The notes beneath the pieces are model-generated. The model ran no database searches. It was given only the letters and a program-made list of their open reading frames with translations, and was not told the DNA's origin. A stretch of 9,279 nt of DNA from positions 1-9,279 of the forward strand of contig JAITBA010000015.1 in assembly GCA_031283835.1 (NCBI GenBank). Reading direction: 5' to 3'. Below are positions 1 to 5,352 of the stretch, in pieces; position 1 is the stretch's first letter, and every line of letters begins with the position of its first letter. This stretch comes from Oscillospiraceae bacterium (lineage in GTDB: Bacteria > Bacillota > Clostridia > Oscillospirales > Acutalibacteraceae). The position numbers and the translations under genes are program-made.

Positions 1-532
1 ACACGCACAAATCGTTGGCGGAGAAAAACGCGTCGCCATAAAAAGACGCAATCTGCCGCAGCAGCGCCGTCGATTGCGGCAGCGCGTCCAGGTATTCGTT
101 GAGTTCCTCGGCGGAATGCACGGTTTTTGCCTCGCCATAGACCGGCGACATGGCAATGTCCTGCGTCTCGTTCAGGTGGTTGACGGTTTTGTATTGCCGA
201 ACGAACGCCTTCTGTTTGGCGCTGCTGTTGAGCACCGCGAACCCCGGCGTGTTGTTTTCTTTTTCTACCACCGCCACCAGCTGTTTGTCCCGCACGTTCT
301 CCAACTGCAAACGGCCCACAACCACTTGCTGCGCTTTGTTGGGCGGCGGCTCTGTTGCCGGAGGGAACAACCGCCCCCGGCGGGCGATGGGCACCGTCGC
401 CGCCGCCGCCACCGCCACCACCATCACCGAAAGCACGGTGTTGCGGATTTTGATTTTGCGCGCTGCCGTTTCGTTTTTGCGCACTTGTGCCCGCGCATAA
501 ACCGACGCGCGGAATTCTTCACAGTTCTTCAA
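1..532 (-). CDS. Probable membrane-anchored anti-sigma factor, N-terminal part (3' end outside window)
   Basis: This reading frame starts inside the end of the ECF sigma gene and runs off the left edge; 177 codons are visible. I chose the TTG at 532-530 because a perfect AAAGGAGG lies 9 bases upstream and no ATG or GTG in this frame is as well placed. The visible protein begins LKNCEEFRASVYARAQ, a short charged cytoplasmic segment. A single hydrophobic stretch follows at about residues 34-53 (TVLSVMVVAVAAAATVPIA), then a long polar segment that should lie outside the membrane. Small single-pass proteins encoded directly after an ECF sigma factor are usually its anti-sigma factor, holding it at the membrane until a signal arrives. 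I see no zinc-binding HxxxCxxC motif, so it is not a classical ZAS-type anti-sigma factor. Function is inferred from position and topology; no domain is recognised in the outer part. Confidence 0.7.
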   Translation of the reverse strand, partial: MKNCEEFRASVYARAQVRKNETAARKIKIRNTVLSVMVVAVAAAATVPIARRGRLFPPATEPPPNKAQQVVVGRLQLENVRDKQLVAVVEKENNTPGFAVLNSSAKQKAFVRQYKTVNHLNETQDIAMSPVYGEAKTVHSAEELNEYLDALPQSTALLRQIASFYGDAFFSANDLCV

Positions 533-1103
533 AGCGCACCGCCTCCTTTCCGACAATTGTGCGCAACGCGTTGCGCGCGCGGTAGGCCAAATTATCGATT
601 TGTTTCGTCTTTTTGTGCATCACTTGGGCAATTTCTTCGTAGTGCAGCCGCTCCACATAGAGCAGCCACAGCACCTCGCCATATTCCTGCGGCAGCTGCG
701 CCATGGCGTCTAGCAGCAACAGCGCACGTTCTTGTTCCTCAAGCGCTTCTTCGGGGCTATGCCCGTCGTCGCGCATGCCAAGCTCGGCAATTTCCTCCAG
801 CGGCACCGTGCGGCGGCGCTGCTCGCGGCGCAAAAAATCGATGGCTTTGTGCCGCGCCACCGAAAACAAAAAGGTTTTGAAGGAGCTTTGCCCCTTAAAT
901 CGTCCCTTGTGCAGCAGCAGTTCCACAAACGCTTCTTCCGCCAAATCCTCGGCGGCTTCGGGCGAATGAACATAGCCCTGCAAAAAGAAGATCAGCGGCT
1001 GCTGGAATTCTGCCATCAGCGCGTCGAACGCACTTTGCTCGCCGGCACAAAACGCCTGGTATGACTCTTCCGCGGAGCGCTTTCGCTCCGTTTCTTGCCG
1101 CAC
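519..1103 (-). CDS. ECF-type RNA polymerase sigma factor
   Basis: A 194-residue sigma-70 family protein of the extracytoplasmic-function group, which directs RNA polymerase to a small set of promoters in response to an envelope or external signal. The sigma-2 region spans about residues 20-92: an acidic AAEDLAEEAFVELL helix, then FKTFLFSVARHKAIDFLRRE for -10 recognition. After an acidic linker, the sigma-4 region spans about residues 128-187: LLDAMAQLPQEYGEVLWLLY, then an HTH with YEEIAQVMHKKTKQIDNLAYRARNAL in two parts. The frame is open to a TTG at 1130, but I chose the GTG at 1103-1101 because AAGGGGGG (1111-1118) sits 7 bases upstream and the TTG has no such site. The stop overlaps the next gene by 14 bases, so the pair forms an operon. 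The target regulon cannot be told from the sequence. Confidence 0.9.
   Translation of the reverse strand: MRQETERKRSAEESYQAFCAGEQSAFDALMAEFQQPLIFFLQGYVHSPEAAEDLAEEAFVELLLHKGRFKGQSSFKTFLFSVARHKAIDFLRREQRRRTVPLEEIAELGMRDDGHSPEEALEEQERALLLLDAMAQLPQEYGEVLWLLYVERLHYEEIAQVMHKKTKQIDNLAYRARNALRTIVGKEAVRFEEL
542..549 (-). promoter_or_regulatory. Ribosome binding site for the anti-sigma gene, inside the sigma gene
   Basis: AAAGGAGG lies 9 bases before the TTG at 532. It sits within the last codons of the sigma gene, so the two proteins are probably translationally coupled. This site is what decides the unusual TTG start. Confidence 0.75.
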
Positions 1104-1206
1104 CCCGGTTCCCCCCTTCTTGCTTTGCAAAAATGATTGGTTCTATTTTTTTCCGGGGCACTTGTTTGTCGCGTCCCGGCCAAAATTTCCTTCGTCACTA
1201 TTTTCT

Positions 1207-1235
1207 ATTGTAACATGTTTTTTGTTCCAATGCAA
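1207..1235 (-). promoter_or_regulatory. Sigma-A promoter for the ECF sigma/anti-sigma operon
   Basis: Reading the minus strand, TTGCAT (1235-1230) is followed by a 17-base spacer and TACAAT (1212-1207), with TG at the extended -10 position. It lies about 100 bases upstream of the sigma gene start. The form is vegetative rather than ECF-like, so basal expression probably does not depend on the ECF factor itself. No ECF-type autoregulatory GGAAC/CGTC pair was recognised with confidence. Confidence 0.65.
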
Positions 1236-1301
1236 GGGTTTGTGGCAATATCGGGCAATTTATGCAAAAATTCCTTCCGGCACCCGGGGGGTGAATATAG
1301 C

Positions 1302-1332
1302 AAAATAGCCCCCGCATCCTCATGCAGGGGCT
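1302..1332 (-). terminator. Rho-independent terminator of leuA
   Basis: On the minus strand an 11-bp stem (AGCCCCTGCAT with ATGCGGGGGCT, one T-G wobble) closes a GAGG loop and is followed by ATTTT. It lies 18 bases after the leuA stop. The U-tract is short but the stem is strong. The hairpin has no T-run on the plus strand, so it works in one direction only. Confidence 0.75.
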
Positions 1333-1350
1333 CGCGGGCAACGCAGATTT

Positions 1351-3039
1351 TTAGCCGCAACGCAGATGTCGGTTCACCGCGCAGACGACGCCGCGCAGGG
1401 CGGCCGTGTTGATGTTGTGGCTCAGACCCACACCGTGGCACATGCGGCCGTCGGGGGCCTGCACCTGGATGTAGGCAACCCCCTTGGCATCGGCGCCGCT
1501 GCCCACGGCATGCTCGGCGTAGTCCACAAAGCGGTAGCCCTCCAGGCCAAGAAGGTTCAGGGCGTTGCACGCGGCGTTGATGGGCCCATTGCCGTCGCCG
1601 CTGATTTCGGCCGCCGGGCCGCCGTTGCGCCGCACCTTGCCCTCAAAGTGCACATGGCTCTCGTCTTCTTCGTCGTCGATTTCTGTCAGCTTATAAGAAA
1701 CTAGCGTATATAGCCCCTGAACGTCTGTGTATTCCCGCCTAAAAATTGCCATCACTTCTTCGGGGCTAATTTCGCGTCCCACATTGTCGCAGTAGGCCTT
1801 CACCGCCGCGCCGAATTCGGCGTGCATGGCCTTGGGCAGGCGGTAGCCGAAGGTTTGCTCCATCACAAAGGCCGCGCCGCCCTTGCCGCTCTGGCTGTTA
1901 ATTCGTACCACCGGCTCGTATTGCCGCCCCACATCCGCCGGGTCAATGGGCAGATAGGGGATTTCCCACTGCGCGCCGCCGTGCGCTTTCATCCAGGCGT
2001 GGCCTTTGTTGATCGCGTCTTGGTGGCTGCCGCTGAAGGCCGTGAACACCAAGTCGCCCGCATAGGGGTGGCGTTCGGGCACACGCAGCTTCGTCACCCG
2101 TTCATAGAACGCGCGGATGCGGCCAATGTCGCTAAAATCCAGCCCGGGGTCCACCGCCTGGGTATACATGTTCAGGCCAACGGTGACGAAGTCGAGGTTG
2201 CCGGTGCGCTCACCGTTGCCAAACAGCGTACCCTCCAGGCGCTGCGCCCCGGCCAGCAGCCCCAGCTCCGCGGTGGCAGTGGCGGTTCCCCGGTCGTTGT
2301 GGGGGTGTAGGCTGATAATCGCCGCGTCGCGGCCCGGCAGCCTGTCGCAAAAATCTTCGACCAAATCGGCAAATTGATTGGGCAGGCAACTTTCTACCGT
2401 GCTGGGCAGATTCAAAATCACAGGGTGTTCGCGCGTTGCGCCCAGGGCGTTCATCACCTCGCGGCACACCCACACGGCGTTTTCCGGCTCCGTGCCCATG
2501 TAGCTTTCGGGGGAATATTCGTAGCGCAGGCATGCCCCCGTGCGGGCGGTGTATTCGTCCCCCAACTGTTTGATCAGCTTCGCGCCCTCCACGGCAATGT
2601 TCACAATGCCCTGCATGTCGGTTTTAAAGACCACTTTGCGCTGCAGCGTTGAAGTGGAGTTATAAAAGTGCACAATCACATTCTTCGCGCCGTCAATGGC
2701 CTCAAAGGTTTTGCGGATCAGATGCTCGCGCGCCTGCACCAGCACCTGGATGGTCACATCCTCGGGGATATGCCCGCCGTCGATGAGCGCGCGCAGAATT
2801 TCATACTCCGTTTCGCTGGCCGAGGGGAACCCCACCTCAATTTCCTTCACGCCAATGCCGCACAGCAGCGTGAACATCTCCAGCTTTTCCTCCAGGTTCA
2901 TGGGGTTCACCAGTGCTTGGTTGCCGTCGCGCAAATCCACGCTGCACCAAATGGGCGGCTGCGCAATCTGCTTGCCGGGCCAGCGCCGGTCCCTTTTTTG
3001 AATGGGCTGAAACGGGATATATTTGTCGTTGTTTTTCAT
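1351..3039 (-). CDS. leuA: 2-isopropylmalate synthase
   Basis: Condenses acetyl-CoA with 3-methyl-2-oxobutanoate to give 2-isopropylmalate, the committed step of leucine synthesis in the cytoplasm. The 562-residue protein fits the long LeuA form (about 560-640 residues, also seen in actinobacteria and yeast). The TIM-barrel start shows SVDLRDGNQAL at residues 33-43. Further on are the VGFPSASETE segment, the metal-binding HPHNDRGT and the LFGNGERTGN loop. The C-terminal regulatory domain, which binds leucine in this family, includes EISGDGNGPINAACNAL and GSGADAKGVAYIQV. The ATG at 3039 has AAAGGAG 8 bases upstream. The frame stays open 85 codons further upstream, but that stretch covers hairpins and the end of the previous gene and is not coding. 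A terminator-like leader (3077-3171) lies just before it. No leuB, leuC or leuD is in the window. Confidence 0.95.
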   Translation of the reverse strand: MKNNDKYIPFQPIQKRDRRWPGKQIAQPPIWCSVDLRDGNQALVNPMNLEEKLEMFTLLCGIGVKEIEVGFPSASETEYEILRALIDGGHIPEDVTIQVLVQAREHLIRKTFEAIDGAKNVIVHFYNSTSTLQRKVVFKTDMQGIVNIAVEGAKLIKQLGDEYTARTGACLRYEYSPESYMGTEPENAVWVCREVMNALGATREHPVILNLPSTVESCLPNQFADLVEDFCDRLPGRDAAIISLHPHNDRGTATATAELGLLAGAQRLEGTLFGNGERTGNLDFVTVGLNMYTQAVDPGLDFSDIGRIRAFYERVTKLRVPERHPYAGDLVFTAFSGSHQDAINKGHAWMKAHGGAQWEIPYLPIDPADVGRQYEPVVRINSQSGKGGAAFVMEQTFGYRLPKAMHAEFGAAVKAYCDNVGREISPEEVMAIFRREYTDVQGLYTLVSYKLTEIDDEEDESHVHFEGKVRRNGGPAAEISGDGNGPINAACNALNLLGLEGYRFVDYAEHAVGSGADAKGVAYIQVQAPDGRMCHGVGLSHNINTAALRGVVCAVNRHLRCG

Positions 3040-3076
3040 TACGAATTCTCCTTTGAACCTTTTTCTTGCAACAAGC

Positions 3077-3109
3077 AAAAAAGCGCAGGAATGCGAATGC
3101 ATTCCGCGC
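3077..3109 (-). terminator. Terminator hairpin in the leuA leader
   Basis: On the minus strand, GCGCGGAATGC (3109-3099) pairs with GCATTCCTGCGC (3094-3083) over 11 bp with one bulged T and an ATTC loop, followed at once by six T residues (3082-3077). It lies between the P-loop gene stop (3203) and the leuA ATG (3039). It could simply end the P-loop transcript, or act as a conditional attenuator for leuA. Confidence 0.8.
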
Positions 3110-3171
3110 ATTTTTGACGCGGCAAATCGCCCGATTTGCACAAACCTGCCACGCGGGGAATGCCCTACCGC
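3077..3171 (-). promoter_or_regulatory. Structured leader of leuA, candidate transcription attenuator
   Basis: Three consecutive hairpins can be drawn on the minus strand. The first, 3171-3153, joins GCG..GGG to CCC..CGC. The second, 3139-3122, is a 7-bp GCAAATC/GATTTGC stem with a GGGC loop. The third is the terminator at 3109-3077. The 3' half of the first hairpin, GCATTCCCCGCG (3163-3152), is complementary to the 5' arm of the terminator, CGCGGAATGC (3108-3099): 7 plus 3 bp around a 2-base bulge. Two exclusive folds, one ending and one allowing transcription, are the hallmark of attenuation. No T-box motif, no leucine-rich leader peptide with a ribosome binding site and no obvious leuA-specific promoter were found, so the sensed signal is unknown. 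Confidence 0.45.
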
Positions 3172-3202
3172 TTTGGTTAGAGCCTGTATGTCTGCTGTTT
3201 TT

Positions 3203-3616
3203 TTAGGCCTGCCGCAATGCCAAAATTTCGCTCGGCAGCTCGGCGTTATCGGCCGAAACCGTGAAGGTGAAGTTCTTTTCGGTGTTTTCTGCAAGGGCTT
3301 TCACCTTCTTTAAAAACGCCGCCAGCGCAACAAAATCGCGGGTGCCAATGCGCAGGGTCGTGTCCACAAAAACATCGGTGATATCGTGGTCGCCGGCGGC
3401 AATGCCGCTCAAAAAGCCATAAAGCGCTTCGTAGCCTTCAATCGCATAGTCGTCTGTGGCAATCAGCCGCGCGCGGGACGTCACGTCATAAGTAAGCTTG
3501 CGCTTTTGCTCAATGCAGATCACATTGCCCTTGGATTCCTCCGCCGCAGCATTCACCTGTGCGACGAGCTGCTTGGTTTTTCCGCTGCCTTTTTTGCCCG
3601 TGATGATGGTAACCAT
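3203..3616 (-). CDS. Small P-loop NTPase-like protein of unknown role
   Basis: A 137-residue protein with a Walker A motif at residues 7-14 (GKKGSGKT) right at the N terminus and a hydrophobic strand ending in aspartate at 81-85 (DVFVD), which could serve as Walker B. The segments LTYDVTSRARL, GYEALYGFLSGIAAG and VFVDTTLRI resemble a small family common in clostridia that databases often label as PilT-like or hypothetical; that label is from memory and says little about function. There is no second domain, signal peptide or membrane segment, and the protein is too short to be a PilT motor. The ATG at 3616 has AGGAGG 8 bases upstream, and a good promoter lies at 3668-3696. It lies between pgi and leuA, which does not suggest a function. 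Confidence 0.75.
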   Translation of the reverse strand: MVTIITGKKGSGKTKQLVAQVNAAAEESKGNVICIEQKRKLTYDVTSRARLIATDDYAIEGYEALYGFLSGIAAGDHDITDVFVDTTLRIGTRDFVALAAFLKKVKALAENTEKNFTFTVSADNAELPSEILALRQA

Positions 3617-3667
3617 GTGAATTTCCTCCTATATACTAAGATGATGGTTTTCAACTTAATCAGGTCT

Positions 3668-3696
3668 ATTATAGCACAGCCCGCGCAAAAAAGCAA
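3668..3696 (-). promoter_or_regulatory. Sigma-A promoter for the P-loop gene
   Basis: Minus strand: TTGCTT (3696-3691), a 17-base spacer and a consensus TATAAT (3673-3668) preceded by an extended -10 TG. It lies just after the pgi stop. Because leuA has no clear promoter of its own, this may also supply leuA through read-through of the leader terminator. Confidence 0.7.
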
Positions 3697-3717
3697 GCAC
3701 GAATGTTAACGTCCGTG
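3687..3717 (-). terminator. Weak candidate terminator of pgi
   Basis: Minus strand: CACGGA pairs with TTCGTG (one G-T) around an 8-base loop, then C and a TTGCTTTTTT tract. The stem overlaps the pgi stop codon and the T-run overlaps the -35 box of the next promoter. The stem is short, so termination may be partial. Confidence 0.35.
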
Positions 3718-5085
3718 TTCAATCCCATAATTCCGCTTAAGGTGGTCGCGCACTTTGTCGTGTTCTTTGCCCGCCTTGCCCAGCAGCGCAAACATAAACT
3801 TCTTGTAGCTTTCTACGCCGTCTTGGTCAAAGGGGTTCACGTCAATCATGTAGCCCGAAATGGCGCAGGCTTTCTCGAAGAAATAAATCAGCCAACCAAT
3901 ATGATAGGCGTCGCGCCGGGGGAGCGACAGCACCAGGTTGGGGCACTTGCCCTTGGCGTGGGCCAGGGCCGTCGCCTGAAAAGCCGCCTGATTGATCTCG
4001 TGCAGGGTTTTGCCCGCAAGGTAGTTCAGGCCGTCGCCGTCGTTTTCTTTTGCGCGCACCGCAAGGTTGTTGGCCGCCTCGTCGAAGGTGAGCACCGTTT
4101 CGAACAGCATGCGCCGTCCCTGCTGAATATATTGCCCCAGCGAATGCAAGTCTGTGGTGAAGGTGACGCTGGCCGGGAACAAACCGCGTCCGCGCTTGCC
4201 CTCGCTTTCGCCAAACAATTGCTTATACCATTCCCCCAGCATTGCAAGGCTGGGTTCGTAGCTGGCAAGGATTTCGACGCCCTTGCGCCGGTGTTTGTAG
4301 TAGTAGTACCGCAGCGCGGCGTAGTCGTCGCAGGCGTTTTGGCCAAAAGCTTCGCCCGGCGTTTCGTAGGCTTTTTGGGCGTCGGCCGCGCCCCGCAGCA
4401 GCGCGTCAACCTCCACGCCCGCGCACGCAATGGGCAAAAGCCCCACCGCCGAAAGCACAGAATAGCGCCCGCCCATGTCGGTGGGCACCACAAAGGTCTG
4501 CCAGCCATTGGCCTGGGCCTCCTCCAGCAGCGTACCCTTGTGGGCGTCGGTCGTGGCAAAAATGCGGCGGTTCACTTCCGCCCGGTTCCCGCCCCATTTT
4601 TCCTCCAGCAACGATTTAAAATGCCGAAACGCCACCGCGCACTCCAGCGTTTTGCCCGATTTGGAAATAACGTTGATATAAAAATCTTTGCCCGCAATGA
4701 GCTGCTCCAAATCGGCAAAGTCCGCCTCGCTGAGCGTGTTGCCGGTGAAATAAACTTCTGGCACGCCATGGCGGGTCTGGTTATAATACCGGGACTTAAC
4801 AGCCTCGACCACGGCACGCGCGCCCAAATAACTCCCGCCGATGCCAACCACCAGCAGCACGTCGGCGTTGTGCCGAATGGTTTGCGCCGCACGCTGCACG
4901 CCGGCATATTCCTCCGTTTGCACATAGGCGGAAGGGAACCGCAGCCAGCCGCGCATGCCGGCGCCTTTGCCCGTGCCTTCCTCCAGTGCCTGGTGCGCCT
5001 GCCTGGCGCGCGCAAAAATATTCGATTCCTCTGCAGCTGTTGGCAGCTGCCCGTCCGCATAACGCGTAGAAAGTTTGAGTGCCAT
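3706..5085 (-). CDS. pgi: Glucose-6-phosphate isomerase
   Basis: Interconverts glucose-6-phosphate and fructose-6-phosphate in glycolysis and gluconeogenesis. The protein has 459 residues, the usual size of the short bacterial form (about 450). Two sugar-isomerase folds are visible: GIGGSYLGA at 81-89, the phosphate loop SKSGKTLE at 141-148, the family signature DMGGRYSVLSAVGL at 203-216, the catalytic region ESEGKRGRG at 293-301, histidine in DLHSLGQ at 312-318, and the C-terminal signature NPFDQDGVESYKK at 417-429 that carries the active-site lysine. The phosphate loop usually reads SGTTTE in bacteria; here the first and third threonines are Lys and Leu, while the Ser, central Thr and Glu remain. 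Start ATG 5085 has AAGGGGG 12 bases upstream, a rather long spacing. It is transcribed divergently from glmS, which uses its product fructose-6-phosphate. Confidence 0.96.
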   Translation of the reverse strand: MALKLSTRYADGQLPTAAEESNIFARARQAHQALEEGTGKGAGMRGWLRFPSAYVQTEEYAGVQRAAQTIRHNADVLLVVGIGGSYLGARAVVEAVKSRYYNQTRHGVPEVYFTGNTLSEADFADLEQLIAGKDFYINVISKSGKTLECAVAFRHFKSLLEEKWGGNRAEVNRRIFATTDAHKGTLLEEAQANGWQTFVVPTDMGGRYSVLSAVGLLPIACAGVEVDALLRGAADAQKAYETPGEAFGQNACDDYAALRYYYYKHRRKGVEILASYEPSLAMLGEWYKQLFGESEGKRGRGLFPASVTFTTDLHSLGQYIQQGRRMLFETVLTFDEAANNLAVRAKENDGDGLNYLAGKTLHEINQAAFQATALAHAKGKCPNLVLSLPRRDAYHIGWLIYFFEKACAISGYMIDVNPFDQDGVESYKKFMFALLGKAGKEHDKVRDHLKRNYGIEHGR

Positions 5086-5120
5086 TGCAGCAAATATCCC
5101 CCTTCATCATCTGAGCTTTT

Positions 5121-5149
5121 ATTGTAACCTATTTTGGCGCAAAATGCAA
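5121..5149 (-). promoter_or_regulatory. Sigma-A promoter for pgi
   Basis: Minus strand: TTGCAT (5149-5144), 17-base spacer, TACAAT (5126-5121), about 36 bases before the pgi start. Both hexamers and the spacer length are identical to those of the promoter ahead of the ECF sigma gene. Confidence 0.65.
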
Positions 5150-5192
5150 GCCTTCCGCCGCATTTTTTACGATTTTTTCATTTTCGCAGGCA

Positions 5193-5198
5193 TATACT
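5193..5198 (+). promoter_or_regulatory. Possible -10 box for glmS
   Basis: TATACT on the plus strand in an AT-rich patch of the pgi-glmS intergenic region. No good -35 hexamer sits 16-18 bases upstream, so this is a weak call. If used, it gives a glmS leader of about 150 bases. Confidence 0.3.
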
Positions 5199-5224
5199 AC
5201 TAACACAGTCTGCAAATAAAAACG

Positions 5225-5310
5225 CAAGCCCTTGGCGGCAACGTCAGGCCGATACGCTCTCGTTGTAACGGCTTGGGCAACAAACGCGAACCGGGCAGCG
5301 ACTGGCTGCC
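5225..5310 (+). promoter_or_regulatory. Structured 5' leader of glmS (not the glmS ribozyme)
   Basis: A two-part stem forms from CAAGCC (5225-5230) with GGCTTG (5270-5275) and CAACG (5239-5243) with CGTTG (5261-5265), separated by an 8 by 4 internal loop and capped by a 17-base loop. A second hairpin joins GGCAGC (5294-5299) to GCTGCC (5305-5310) around GACTG. Many Firmicutes have a glucosamine-6-phosphate-sensing ribozyme here, but its conserved core (GACGAGG, TTATCGAGA, CGGCGGATG) is absent. No T-run follows either hairpin. Whether the structure regulates glmS is unknown. Confidence 0.35.
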
Positions 5311-5352
5311 GCGCCCCGCCCGCGAATTCTATTGTAACAGGAGAGAACGATT

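Noticed and set aside
74..880. Plus-strand open frame of 268 codons
   Set aside because: It is antisense to the sigma and anti-sigma genes and has low-complexity Arg/His/Ala composition without recognisable motifs.
3040..3153. Leader peptide ORF from a GTG at about 3153 ending in TAATG at the leuA start
   Set aside because: No ribosome binding site, and its few leucine codons lie mostly after the terminator hairpin, where they could not control it.
3040..3202. T-box riboswitch upstream of leuA
   Set aside because: No AGGGTGGNACCGCG-type T-box sequence and only about 160 bases of leader, too short for a stem I plus antiterminator.
3040..3294. In-frame 5' extension of leuA to a 647-residue protein
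   Set aside because: The extra 85 codons overlap the end of the P-loop gene and run through three hairpins and a terminator. The ATG at 3039 has a good ribosome binding site and gives the normal LeuA N terminus.
3703..5127. Plus-strand open frame of 474 codons
   Set aside because: It lies antisense to pgi, which has complete family motifs. Long shadow frames are expected in GC-rich genes; its translation resembles no protein family.
5150..5352. glmS ribozyme
   Set aside because: None of the conserved core segments can be found in the leader.
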